Source of the DNA: Streptomyces sp. A 4/2
Lineage (GTDB): Bacteria; Actinomycetota; Actinomycetes; Streptomycetales; Streptomycetaceae
Length of the DNA stretch: 64,000 nucleotides
Direction: 5' to 3'
Assembly: GCF_940670765.1 (NCBI RefSeq)
Contig: NZ_CALNVW010000049.1
Location: 1 to 64,000, forward strand
Made by a program: the position numbers and the translations under genes. Positions 42,631 to 51,131 of this stretch are shown here, piece after piece; the first letter of the stretch is position 1; every line of letters starts with the position of its first letter. The notes beneath the pieces are model-generated. The model worked only from the letters and a program-made list of their open reading frames with translations. It had not been told where the DNA came from and made no database searches.

Positions 42631-43647
42631 GTGACTGATGAGTGGCGTGGGTGGCGTGAGGCGGCCGAGACCGCGCTGTACGGGGCGGACGGGTTCTATC
42701 TGCGGCCGGAGGGGCCCGCCGGCCACTTCCGCACCTCGGTGCACGCCTCCCCGCTGTTCGCCTCGGCGGTCGCCCGGCTGCTGACCGGTCTCGGCCTCCG
42801 GGAACCGGCCCTGGTCGACATGGGCGCGGGCCGCGGCGAACTGTTGTCGGGGGTGCTGGCCGCGCTGCCCGACGGTTTCCTGGTACGGGCATACGCCGTC
42901 GAGCGGGCCGCCCGTCCGCCCGGCCTCGACGAGCGGGTCGTGTGGACCGCGGAGCCGCCGGCCGGGGTGTGCGGGCTGCTCTTCGCGAACGAGTGGCTGG
43001 ACAACGTACCGGTCGATGTGGCGGAGGCGGACGCGGACGGGACGCCGCGCTACGTCCTGGTACGGACGTCGGACGGCGCGGAGCGGCTCGGGGATCCGGT
43101 AGCCGGGGCGGACGCGGAGTGGCTGGACCGCTGGTGGCCGCTGACCGAGCCGGGCCTGCGGGCCGAGATCGGCCGCCCGCGCGACGAGGCGTGGGCGGCT
43201 GCGGCCGGCACGCTCGACGCCGGTCTGGCGGTCGCCGTCGACTACTCCCACACGCGCGGGTCCCGGCCACCCTTCGGCACGCTCACCGGTTTCCGCGCGG
43301 GCCGGGAGGCGCGGCCGGTCCCGGACGGAAGCTGCGACATCACCGCGCACGTGGCCCTGGACGCGTGCGCGGCAGCCTGCGGCGGCGGAGACCTGCTCAC
43401 CCAGCGGGAGGCACTGCACCGCCTGGGCGTGACCGGCGCACGCCCCCCGCTGACGCTGGCCTCCACGGATCCCACGGCGTACGTACGGGCACTGGCGGCG
43501 GCGGGAGAGGCCGCGGAGCTGACGGACCGGAGCGGGCTGGGGGCGTTCGGCTGGCTGATGACGCCGGCGGGACCGGGCCCGGAGCCGGAGCCGAGCCAGG
43601 GGCGGGTGGGGAAACCACCGTCCGCACGGGGATACTGGCCCGCATGA
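42631..43647 (+). CDS. MidA/NDUFAF7-family SAM-dependent methyltransferase
   Basis: A 338-residue methyltransferase of the DUF185/MidA family. Hallmarks are ALYGADGFYLRPEG near residue 15, FRTSVHASPLFA, SAM motif I LVDMGAGRGELLSG, and LLFANEWLDNVPVDVAE (the family's ANExLDxxPV). The human member NDUFAF7 dimethylates an arginine of the complex I subunit NDUFS2. The next gene here encodes NuoD2, the relative of that subunit, and the genes nearly touch. A role in methylating NuoD2 is therefore a strong inference. GTG 42631 follows AAGGTGGAG. The Pro/Glu-rich C-terminus is not conserved. Confidence 0.82.
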   Translation: MTDEWRGWREAAETALYGADGFYLRPEGPAGHFRTSVHASPLFASAVARLLTGLGLREPALVDMGAGRGELLSGVLAALPDGFLVRAYAVERAARPPGLDERVVWTAEPPAGVCGLLFANEWLDNVPVDVAEADADGTPRYVLVRTSDGAERLGDPVAGADAEWLDRWWPLTEPGLRAEIGRPRDEAWAAAAGTLDAGLAVAVDYSHTRGSRPPFGTLTGFRAGREARPVPDGSCDITAHVALDACAAACGGGDLLTQREALHRLGVTGARPPLTLASTDPTAYVRALAAAGEAAELTDRSGLGAFGWLMTPAGPGPEPEPSQGRVGKPPSARGYWPA

Positions 43648-43677
43648 CGGAGACGACGGTATGACGGAGACGACGGT
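43644..43677. repeat. 17-bp exact tandem duplication at the midA-nuoD2 junction
   Basis: ATGACGGAGACGACGGT occurs at 43644-43660 and again at 43661-43677. The first ATG overlaps the methyltransferase stop (ATGA at 43644-43647); reading from it gives MTETTV and a TGA that overlaps the second ATG (43661-43664), the real nuoD2 start. The ancestral junction was probably a simple ATGA overlap. Confidence 0.92.
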
Positions 43678-44803
43678 CGGCATCGGCGGTGCCGCGGAGA
43701 CCACCGACATGGTGCTCAACATCGGCCCTCAGCACCCCTCCACCCACGGCGTGCTCCGCCTCCGCCTGATCCTGGACGGCGAACGCATCCAGCAGGCCGA
43801 GCCGGTCATCGGCTACATGCACCGCGGCGCGGAGAAACTCTTCGAGGCCCGCGACTACCGCCAGATCGTCATGCTCGCCAACCGCCACGACTGGCTCTCC
43901 GCCTTCTCGAACGAGCTGGGCGTCGTGATGGCCGTCGAGCGCATGCTCGGCATGGAGGTGCCGGAGCGGGCGGTCTGGATCCGTACGCTCCTCGCCGAGC
44001 TGAACCGGGTGCTCAACCACCTGATGTTCCTCGGCTCGTACCCGCTCGAACTGGGCGGGATCACCCCGGTGTTCCACGCCTTCCGCGAACGCGAAGTGAT
44101 CCAGGCGGTGATGGAGGAGGTCTCCGGCGGCCGGATGCACTACATGTTCAACCGGGTCGGCGGCCTCAAGGAGGACCTTCCGGCGGGCTGGCTCGGCCGG
44201 GTGCGGGAGGCGGTGGCCGATGTCCGCTCGCGCATGGACGTGTACGACGACCTCGTCCTCGGCAACGAGATCTTCCGCGGCCGGACCCGCGGGGTGGGGG
44301 TCCTCTCCCGGGAGGCCGTGCACGCGTACGGCGTGAGCGGGCCCATCGCCCGCGGCTCGGGCGTCGACTTCGACCTGCGCCGCGACGAGCCGTACCTCGC
44401 GTACGGGGACCTTCAGGACACGCTGCGGGTCGTCACCCGGGACGAGGGCGACTGCCTCGCCCGTTTCGAGGTCCTGCTCGGCCAGACCCACAACGCGCTG
44501 GACCTGGCCGACGCGTGTCTGGACCGGATGGCCGGCCTGGCTCCCGGCCCGGTCAACCAGCGGCTGCCGAAGGTGCTCAAGGCCCCCGAGGGCCAGACGT
44601 ACGCCTGGACCGAGAACCCGCTGGGCATCAACGGCTACTACCTGGTGTCCAAGGGCGAGAAGACGCCGTACCGCCTCAAGCTCCGCTCGGCGTCCTTCAA
44701 CAACATCCAGGCGCTGACCGAGCTGCTGCCGGGCACCCTGGTCGCCGACATGGTGGCGATCCTGGGCTCGCTCTTCTTCGTCGTCGGCGACATCGACAAG
44801 TAG
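43661..44803 (+). CDS. nuoD2: Orphan NADH-quinone oxidoreductase subunit D (NuoD2)
   Basis: A 380-residue protein homologous to the 49-kDa/NuoD subunit of complex I, which forms the quinone site with NuoB. It keeps NIGPQHPSTHGVLRL (His29, equal to bovine His59), HRGAEKL (Arg55, equal to bovine Arg85, the NDUFAF7 target), NRVLNHLMFLG and the C-terminal SLFFVVGDIDK. The quinone-binding tyrosine (bovine Tyr108) aligns without gaps to Trp78 (NRHDWLSAF). No other nuo gene is nearby, so this is a second, separate copy. It may replace NuoD in a variant complex or serve another oxidoreductase. Confidence 0.9.
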   Translation: MTETTVGIGGAAETTDMVLNIGPQHPSTHGVLRLRLILDGERIQQAEPVIGYMHRGAEKLFEARDYRQIVMLANRHDWLSAFSNELGVVMAVERMLGMEVPERAVWIRTLLAELNRVLNHLMFLGSYPLELGGITPVFHAFREREVIQAVMEEVSGGRMHYMFNRVGGLKEDLPAGWLGRVREAVADVRSRMDVYDDLVLGNEIFRGRTRGVGVLSREAVHAYGVSGPIARGSGVDFDLRRDEPYLAYGDLQDTLRVVTRDEGDCLARFEVLLGQTHNALDLADACLDRMAGLAPGPVNQRLPKVLKAPEGQTYAWTENPLGINGYYLVSKGEKTPYRLKLRSASFNNIQALTELLPGTLVADMVAILGSLFFVVGDIDK

Positions 44804-44854
44804 GACCGGCCGCCGCCCGGCCGGAAAGCCGGGTCGGGAAGCCGGGCGTTCGCA

Positions 44855-44905
44855 GGCTCGCGGGTTCCGAGGGCTCGCGGGTTCCGAGGGCTCGCGGGTT
44901 CCGAG
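44855..44905. repeat. 17-bp tandem repeat, three units
   Basis: GGCTCGCGGGTTCCGAG repeats exactly at 44855, 44872 and 44889. The array ends 3 bp before the stop codon of the convergent gene at 44908 and lies 51 bp after the nuoD2 stop. Confidence 0.9.
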
Positions 44906-44907
44906 GG

Positions 44908-45930
44908 CTACGAGATCGCGCTACGCAGCCCCGTCAGGTCGAGCTGTTCCGTCTCGTCGTGTGCGGTCAGATCGATGACCTGGCCGATCCCGCGCTCCTC
45001 GTCACCACCACGGCCGGCCTCGGCCTCGTGCGCCTCGATCGCCTCGGCGCCCACCACGTCCGCCAGGTCCTCGTTCTGCACGGACTCCAGCTGCGCGGGC
45101 TCCAGGGCCGCGGGCACCTTCTGCATGCCGAAGAAGTCGAAGCGGCCCACGGGCCGGTTCGCCCGGCCCTGCTGAGGGGTGTACGGCGCGACGGCCGTGG
45201 CCGGGACGTTGCGCGGGGCCGGGAGGTTCTGCGAAGCGGGGACGTGCCGGGGAGCCGGGAGGGCTGACGGCGGGTCCGTGTGCTCGCTGACGGCCGCCGA
45301 GTGCTTCCCCTCCGGTTCCACCGCTTCGGCTCGGTCCTGCCGTGCCTGCCGGTCCCGCTGCGCCTGCTGCGCCGCCGCGTTGCGCGTGAGGGCGTCCAGC
45401 GCCCGGACAGCGCTCGTGTACGCGGCCGGGGTGGGCGTGGAGTTCGCCGCGGGCAACGCGGCCCGTGCCGGGGCCGCCGCCTCGATCGCCAGGAGCCTGC
45501 GGCCTTCGAGCGCGCTGGCCCGCTCGGTCTCGGCGTTGGCGTACCGGCGCAGCAGGGCGGCGTGTTCGCCGCGCAGCCCGGCCAGTTCGATCCGCTTGGA
45601 GCGCAGCTTCGCCTCCAGCTTGACGCGCAGCGCGCGCGACTCCTCCAGGTCGCCCTCCAGTTCGGCGGCCCGCTCCTCGGCCTTCCACTCGTCCCCGGCC
45701 CGCGCACGGGTCAGTTCGGCGACGCGGCGGCCGGCCACCCGGTCCCAGCTGCGCATCAGGAACGCGCCGGTCACCGCGGCGGCTGCCGCGCCCGCGACCA
45801 GACAGCGAAGTACCAGAGGATCCGCGAACAGCCAGGCGCCGGCGGCGAGAAGAAGCGAAGCACCGGCTACGGCCGAGGGCTGGAGAAGCCTGTGCAGGGG
45901 TGGGGAATGGCGGTGGCGTCCACGTGGCAT
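44908..45930 (-). CDS. Membrane protein with coiled-coil region, unknown function
   Basis: A 340-residue protein. Two hydrophobic segments near the N-terminus (AVAGASLLLAAGAWLFA and CLVAGAAAAAVTGAFL) are followed by a heptad-like helical stretch from about residue 75 to 145 (RAAELEGDLEESRALRVKLE, AKLRSKRIELAGLRGEH), then a long Ala/Pro/Gln-rich region and an acidic C-terminus (AEAIEAHEAEAGRGGDEE). This resembles membrane-anchored scaffold proteins, but I cannot name a family. The ATG at 45930 (MPRGRHRHSP) is the first plausible start. Confidence 0.65.
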   Translation of the reverse strand: MPRGRHRHSPPLHRLLQPSAVAGASLLLAAGAWLFADPLVLRCLVAGAAAAAVTGAFLMRSWDRVAGRRVAELTRARAGDEWKAEERAAELEGDLEESRALRVKLEAKLRSKRIELAGLRGEHAALLRRYANAETERASALEGRRLLAIEAAAPARAALPAANSTPTPAAYTSAVRALDALTRNAAAQQAQRDRQARQDRAEAVEPEGKHSAAVSEHTDPPSALPAPRHVPASQNLPAPRNVPATAVAPYTPQQGRANRPVGRFDFFGMQKVPAALEPAQLESVQNEDLADVVGAEAIEAHEAEAGRGGDEERGIGQVIDLTAHDETEQLDLTGLRSAIS

Positions 45931-46018
45931 GGCTCGAAATTTACCGTGCGTGCGAGCCGAATGGACGACCGCACCGGGATTTGTTCCCCAGCGGTTACCT
46001 CCATTCCCCACCGGCCCA

Positions 46019-46999
46019 CTAGTTGATCAAGCTCTTCGACTTCAGATAGTCCTTCGCCACATCGCCGGGCTTCGCGCGCTCGGAGTCGACCTTGCGGTTC
46101 AGCTGGACAAGATCATCTGTCGTCAGCACCTTGGTGAGCTTCGCCAGTGCCGCGGCGATCTCCGCGCTGCCCGCGTCCTTCGCATTCACGACGGGCAGGA
46201 CGTTGTCCGCGTTCTGGAGGTGCTTGTCGTCCTGGAGCAGGACGAGCCCGTAGGTGTCCAGCGTCGCGTCGGTCGTGGTGGTCAGCACCAGTTGGTCGGT
46301 GCCGTCCTTGACGGCCTGCTTGGCCTGCGGGGTACCGACACCCTTGGGGTCCACGCCGGTCACATCGATGCCGTACTTCGACTTCAGGCCCGGCTCGCAG
46401 AACGGCCGGATCGTGCATTCGTCGCCCGCCGCGATCTTGACCTTCGCCTTCGACCTGCCCAGATCCGAAAGGGACTTGAGCTTGTTCTTCGCGGCGAATT
46501 CCTTCGTCACCGCGAACGCGTTCTGGTCCACGGCGGCGCCGGCTGGAAGCGCCTTCAGTCCGCGCGGTCCGGCGAGCTTCTGCAGCGCCGCGACGGTCGC
46601 CGTCACATCCCCGGAAGCCACCGGCTTCTTCTCGGCCTGCTTCGCGCCGTTCGTCTTGGCGTTGAGGAATTCGGCGAGCGTCGCCGCGTATTCCGGTACG
46701 ACGTCGATCTCGCCCTTCTCCAGCGAGGGTTCGTACAGTTCCCGGTTGTTCACCGTGGTGACCGAGGTCTTGTACCCCGCGTCGGCCAGCACCTGGCTGT
46801 ACAGCTCGGCGAGCACCTTGGACTCGGTGAAACCGGCCGCGCCGATGACGAGCGAGCCCTTCTTTCCCGAGCCGGCCGCGGTGCTCGAATCCCCGCCGTT
46901 CTTGTCCTTCTCCAGACTGTTCCCGCCGCACGCCGCGAGGGAACCCGTCAGAGCCACCACGCCGAGTACCGCGCCCGCTATCCGCGAGGTCTTGATCAT
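46019..46999 (-). CDS. Osmoprotectant ABC transporter substrate-binding lipoprotein (OpuCC/ProX type)
   Basis: A 326-residue lipoprotein: signal peptide and lipobox GSLAACGG, then the OpuAC-type ligand domain (LVIGAAGFTESKVLAELYSQ, EVYPEYAAT-like VVPEYAATL, VLQDDKHLQNADNVLPVV). It would capture glycine betaine, choline or similar quaternary amines outside the cell. The ATG at 46999 is used; the upstream frame contains the 16-bp repeats. Its permeases are encoded upstream and the ATPase gene is divergent. Confidence 0.9.
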   Translation of the reverse strand: MIKTSRIAGAVLGVVALTGSLAACGGNSLEKDKNGGDSSTAAGSGKKGSLVIGAAGFTESKVLAELYSQVLADAGYKTSVTTVNNRELYEPSLEKGEIDVVPEYAATLAEFLNAKTNGAKQAEKKPVASGDVTATVAALQKLAGPRGLKALPAGAAVDQNAFAVTKEFAAKNKLKSLSDLGRSKAKVKIAAGDECTIRPFCEPGLKSKYGIDVTGVDPKGVGTPQAKQAVKDGTDQLVLTTTTDATLDTYGLVLLQDDKHLQNADNVLPVVNAKDAGSAEIAAALAKLTKVLTTDDLVQLNRKVDSERAKPGDVAKDYLKSKSLIN

Positions 47000-47124
47000 G
47001 AGGTCCACTCCAAATGCCACGTGCCGGACGGCACGTGATAGGCGATACACAAGAGGCGATGCAAGACCGACCGGCACAGAGGGGCCGGTAGGTCCAGGAG
47101 TCGTGAAACGCGAGAAGCGACAGG

Positions 47125-47188
47125 CGTGGTGCCACGGAGGCGTGGTGCCACGGAGGTGTGGTGCCACGGAGGTGTGGTGCCACGGAGG
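47125..47188. repeat. 16-bp tandem repeat, four units
   Basis: The unit (C/T)GTGGTGCCACGGAGG repeats at 47125, 47141, 47157 and 47173. Each unit contains GTGG-TG-CCAC, a small inverted repeat. The array sits just after the stop codon (47207) of the second permease gene and before the binding-protein gene. Confidence 0.92.
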
Positions 47189-47206
47189 AATTCGGACCGG
47201 GCACGG

Positions 47207-47875
47207 TCAGGCGACCTTCCGACGCGGGTCGAGCAGCTTGTCGGCCACCACCAGCAGGACCTCGACGAGGAGCGCCAGCGCGGCGACGAGGAGCGCGCCC
47301 GCCACCACCTGCGCGGTGTCGTACGTGTTGAACCCGGCGGTGATGATCCGGCCGAGCCCGCCGCCGCCGGTCATCGCGGCGAGCGTCGCGGTGGCGATCA
47401 CCTGGACGGCCGCGGACCTGAGCCCGGTCATGATCAGCGGGTACGCGAGGGGCAGTTCGACCCGTACGAACAACTGGCGCCCCGACATCCCCATCCCGCG
47501 GGCCGCCTCCACCACCGACCGGTCCACCTCGCGCATCCCGGTGTACGCGTTGGTCAGCAGCGGCGGCACCGCGAACAGCACCAACGCGATCACCGTCGGC
47601 AGATCGCCCCGGGTGCGCAGCGGCGTCAGCAGCAGCAGGGCCAGCACCGCGAAGGTCGGTATCGCCCGGCCGATGTTGGAGATGTTCACGGCCAGCGCGC
47701 CGCCCCGCCCGAGATGCCCCAGCCAGAGCGCGACCGGCAGCGCGATGAGGCACGCCAGCGCGAACGCGGTCCCGCTGACGGTCAGGTGCTCGGCCAGCCG
47801 GTGCCCCGCGCCGTTCTCCCCCGACCAGTTCGCCCCCGTCGTCAGCCAGGTCCAGGCATCGGTCAACTCGCCCAT
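47207..47875 (-). CDS. Osmoprotectant ABC transporter permease (OpuCB/CD type)
   Basis: A 222-residue permease with about five or six membrane segments and the EAA loop VEAARGMGMSGRQLFVRVEL. NISNIGRAIPTFAVLAL and GGGGLGRIITAGFN are typical of the glycine betaine/carnitine/choline group. ATG 47875 lies just beyond the stop of the upstream permease gene (gap 2 bp). The 16-bp repeat array separates it from the binding-protein gene downstream. Confidence 0.92.
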   Translation of the reverse strand: MGELTDAWTWLTTGANWSGENGAGHRLAEHLTVSGTAFALACLIALPVALWLGHLGRGGALAVNISNIGRAIPTFAVLALLLLTPLRTRGDLPTVIALVLFAVPPLLTNAYTGMREVDRSVVEAARGMGMSGRQLFVRVELPLAYPLIMTGLRSAAVQVIATATLAAMTGGGGLGRIITAGFNTYDTAQVVAGALLVAALALLVEVLLVVADKLLDPRRKVA

Positions 47876-47877
47876 GG

Positions 47878-48579
47878 TCAGCCCGCCTCCGCCGCACGAA
47901 CCGCCTTCGGCGTCCGTATTCGGGTCCAGGGCGTCAGCAGCCGCTGCACGCCGAGCAGCAGCAGATCGGCCACGACAGCCAGCAGTACGCAGAGCACGGA
48001 GGCGGTCAGCACCTGTGCCTTGAAGAGGGTCGGCAGCGCGTCCTGGATGAGATTGCCCAGGCCGCCTTTTCCGACGATCGACCCGACCGTGGTCAGCGCG
48101 ACCGTCGAGACCGTCGCGATCCGCACCCCGGCCAGTACCGCGGGCAGCGCCAGGGGCAGTTCGACCTCCCAGAGCAGCCTGCCGGGTCCGTACCCCATCC
48201 CCCGCGCGGCCTCCCGCGCGTCCTCGGGCACCGCGGCGAGACCGGCCATGATGTTCCGTACGAGGATGGTCAGCGAATACAGCACGAGCCCCGTGATCAC
48301 CAGCGCCGCCGACAGACCGAACCACGGCAGCAGCAGCGAGAACATCGCCAGCGAGGGCACCGTGTAGAGCACGGTCGTCAGGCCGAGCACCGGCCCGGCG
48401 AACATCCGCCCACGGCGCGCGAGCAGCGCCAGCGGGAACGCCACCACCAGCCCGATCGCCACCGAGACCACCGTGATCCAGATGTGCTGGACCGTCGCGT
48501 CGGTCAACTCCTGGCTGCGGGAGGTGACGTACTGCCAGCAGATCCAGTCATTGCGCTGTATGCATGTCTCGCCCGTCAT
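47878..48579 (-). CDS. Osmoprotectant ABC transporter permease (OpuCB/CD type)
   Basis: A 233-residue permease paired with the following one. EAA loop: REAARGMGYGPGRLLWEVEL; other conserved parts are TVLYTVPSLAMFSLLLP and GGLGNLIQDAL. The ATG at 48579 has a strong GGGGGAGGGGGAC upstream; a GTG at 48600 is a weaker alternative. It is the first gene of the minus-strand part of the locus. A GTCAC-G-GTGAC dyad (48596-48606) just upstream may belong to its promoter. Confidence 0.92.
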   Translation of the reverse strand: MTGETCIQRNDWICWQYVTSRSQELTDATVQHIWITVVSVAIGLVVAFPLALLARRGRMFAGPVLGLTTVLYTVPSLAMFSLLLPWFGLSAALVITGLVLYSLTILVRNIMAGLAAVPEDAREAARGMGYGPGRLLWEVELPLALPAVLAGVRIATVSTVALTTVGSIVGKGGLGNLIQDALPTLFKAQVLTASVLCVLLAVVADLLLLGVQRLLTPWTRIRTPKAVRAAEAG

Positions 48580-48737
48580 CCCGTCCCCCTCCCCCGTCAC
48601 GGTGACGCCTCGCGCCGTGATCCGAAACCCAATTACGGCAACTGAGTGGCGACCCTATCCCCGGCCACTGACAATGCCGGGATCCGTCGCACTGCAGCAA
48701 CATGGCCTTCACAAAGGCCCCGTCACAATGGGGAATC

Positions 48738-49883
48738 ATGATCCGATTCGAAAACGTCACCAAGCGGTACGCCGACGGCACCACTGCCGTCGGCAACCTC
48801 TCCTTCGAGGTGGCCCGAGGTGAACTGGTCACGCTCGTCGGACCGTCCGGCTGCGGGAAGACGACCACGATGAAAATGGTCAACCGTCTCATCGAGCCGA
48901 CCGAGGGCCGGATATACGTCGACGGGGACGACATATCCGCCATCGACCCCGTCGAACTCCGCCGCCGGATCGGCTATGTGATCCAGCAGGTCGGGCTCTT
49001 TCCGCACAAGACGGTTCTCGACAACACCGCGACCGTTCCCCATCTGCTGGGCGTCAAGCGGGCGACGGCCCGTGCCCGCGCCGCCGAACTTCTGGAGCTG
49101 GTGGGTCTCGACCCGTCCGTCCACGGCGACCGGTACCCCGAGCAGCTCTCCGGCGGTCAGCGCCAACGGGTCGGTGTGGCACGGGCGTTGGCGGCGGATC
49201 CGCCGGTCCTGCTGATGGACGAGCCGTTCGGCGCGGTGGATCCCGTGGTCCGCGAGCACCTCCAGAACGAGTTCCTCGCGCTCCAGAAGGCCGTCCGCAA
49301 GACCGTCCTCTTCGTCACGCACGACATCGAGGAGGCGGTCCGGCTGGGGGACCGTATCGCCGTCTACGGGCACGGCACGATCGAGCAGTTCGACGCCCCG
49401 GCCGCCGTTCTCGGCGCGCCCGCCACGCCCTACGTCGCGGACTTCGTGGGCGCGGACCGGGGCCTCAAGCGGCTGTCCGTCACCCCGATCGAACCCGGCG
49501 ACCTGGAGCAGCCGCCCGTCGTGCACCTCGACGACCCGCTGCCCGCGAACATCGCCCGGTGGGCCGTCGTGCTGGACTCCGACGACAATCTGCACGGGTG
49601 GATCTCCGCCGAACAGGCCGCCACCGCCAAGGGGACCGTGCGCGAGCACGCCCGGCGCATGGAGGCCTGGCTGCCCGTCGGGGCCTCGCTCAAGCAGGCT
49701 TTCGCCACGATGCTCCAGCACGACGCCGGCTGGATCGCGGTGATCGACGAGGACAGTGCGGGGCGCTTCCTCGGCGTCCTCACCCCGGCCCGGCTGCACG
49801 AGGCGCTGCGGCGCTCCACCGCCGCCGACGCGCGGGACGTCCCGCGGACCGAGGTGGAACTGGAGACCGTCAGCGGCCGGTGA
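48738..49883 (+). CDS. Osmoprotectant ABC transporter ATP-binding protein (OpuCA type) with CBS region
   Basis: A 381-residue ATPase. Walker A GPSGCGKTT, Q-loop YVIQQVGLFPHKTV, signature LSGGQRQRVGVARALAAD and Walker B LLMDEPFGAVDP are intact. The C-terminal 120 residues form a CBS-type domain pair (WAVVLDSDDNLHGWISAEQ, GWIAVIDEDSAGRFLGVLTP), which in OpuA-type ATPases senses ionic strength or nucleotides. GGGGAATC precedes the ATG. It is divergent from the permeases, so the transporter is expressed from two opposed promoters in 158 bp. Confidence 0.93.
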   Translation: MIRFENVTKRYADGTTAVGNLSFEVARGELVTLVGPSGCGKTTTMKMVNRLIEPTEGRIYVDGDDISAIDPVELRRRIGYVIQQVGLFPHKTVLDNTATVPHLLGVKRATARARAAELLELVGLDPSVHGDRYPEQLSGGQRQRVGVARALAADPPVLLMDEPFGAVDPVVREHLQNEFLALQKAVRKTVLFVTHDIEEAVRLGDRIAVYGHGTIEQFDAPAAVLGAPATPYVADFVGADRGLKRLSVTPIEPGDLEQPPVVHLDDPLPANIARWAVVLDSDDNLHGWISAEQAATAKGTVREHARRMEAWLPVGASLKQAFATMLQHDAGWIAVIDEDSAGRFLGVLTPARLHEALRRSTAADARDVPRTEVELETVSGR

Positions 49884-50982
49884 GCCTGCTGCTCAGCCAC
49901 ACCAGGCTCGCGGGGATCTCGCGGCGCCAGGTGTTGAAGTTGTGCCCGCCGCTCGTCAGCGTGATCGAGGAGACCTCGGTGGGCGGCTTCACCTTCGCCA
50001 TGAACCGCATCGTGCTGCGGTAGTTCCCCTCGCCCGCCTTGCTCGTGGTGACGAGGAGGGATGTCTTCGGGGCGGGCCGGTGCGTCAGGCTCCACAACAG
50101 GTCCGCCCGGTCCCGCTCCGCTTTGCTGCCCTGGAAGAGGTCACCGGTCGTCGGATCCTCGGCCGCCCGGTAGTACGCGGAGAGTCCGGCCCCCGCGCCG
50201 TACACGTTCGGGTGATGGATCGCCAGCTTCAGCGCGCAGTAGCCACCGGTCGAATTACCGATGAAACCCCAGCTCCGGGGCCCGGTACCGACCCGGTACG
50301 TCGTCCGGACCGCCTCCGGCACGTCCTTGGCGAAGAACGTCTCGCTCTGCGGGCCGCCCGTGATGTCCACGCACTCCGTGTCCCGCGGCGGAGCCACCGT
50401 GGGCCGCAGCATCACCAGCACCATCGGCTTCATCTTCCCTGCTTTGACCTGGTCGTACTCCGTCCTCGGGAAGTGCAGACCCTTGAGCAGGTTCTCCGCG
50501 GTGCCGGGGTATCCGGTGAGGACCACGGACACCGGGAAAGTTCGTTTCGCGTACGCCTGCTGGAAGTACTGCGGCGGCAGATAGACGTACGCAGGACTGG
50601 CTATCTTCGACTTCCGGCCCTGGATCACGACCTTCTGGATCTGACCGCCGACCGCCGGTTTCGTACCGCCGGGGACGTCCAGGCCCTGCTTCCCCACGAT
50701 GTGCACGTCCCGGCTGCCCACCTCGTGGTCGACCACCACACCCGGCGTCTGCTCCTGCCCGAAGAGGTCGGCCCAGGAGCCGTAGAAGAGGAAGGAGTTG
50801 TTGGCCATGAGTCCGACGGAGGCGAAGACCGCCACCTGCGTGACGAACAGCAGGCCGATGCGGCCCGCCACCGCGCGCCCGCTGCGGCGCGCCAGACGCG
50901 GCCAGAGCCAGACCGTCGCGGCGAAGGACACGACGGCCAGCAGTGCGGCAAGTGCCAGGACCTTGTGGCTGGTGAGACCCAT
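49870..50982 (-). CDS. Membrane-anchored esterase, alpha/beta-hydrolase (esterase D/Ag85-like)
   Basis: A 370-residue protein. The N-terminus has membrane segments (VLALAALLAVVSFAATVWLW and IGLLFVTQVAVFASVGL). The extracytoplasmic hydrolase domain shows YVYLPPQYF, VVLTGYPGT, the nucleophile elbow GNSTGGYCAL, and a late His in SGGHNFNTWR. The pattern fits putative esterases (PF00756) related to mycolyl transferases. The true substrate is unknown. The start ATG is at 50982; the 3' end overlaps the ATPase gene by 14 bp, tail to tail. Confidence 0.85.
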   Translation of the reverse strand: MGLTSHKVLALAALLAVVSFAATVWLWPRLARRSGRAVAGRIGLLFVTQVAVFASVGLMANNSFLFYGSWADLFGQEQTPGVVVDHEVGSRDVHIVGKQGLDVPGGTKPAVGGQIQKVVIQGRKSKIASPAYVYLPPQYFQQAYAKRTFPVSVVLTGYPGTAENLLKGLHFPRTEYDQVKAGKMKPMVLVMLRPTVAPPRDTECVDITGGPQSETFFAKDVPEAVRTTYRVGTGPRSWGFIGNSTGGYCALKLAIHHPNVYGAGAGLSAYYRAAEDPTTGDLFQGSKAERDRADLLWSLTHRPAPKTSLLVTTSKAGEGNYRSTMRFMAKVKPPTEVSSITLTSGGHNFNTWRREIPASLVWLSSRLTGR

Positions 50983-51131
50983 GGGTAGGTGCGCTTTCTG
51001 CTGTGAGATTTTCCGGGCGGCGGATGAACCCGCCCCCCGGAAATGCCGTCCTAGAGGACACAAATGTCCGGATGCTGCGCCGGTCTCGGCGGCCGGCGGA
51101 CACAGAACCTCTTGTGGAGCCGTGGGAAGCG

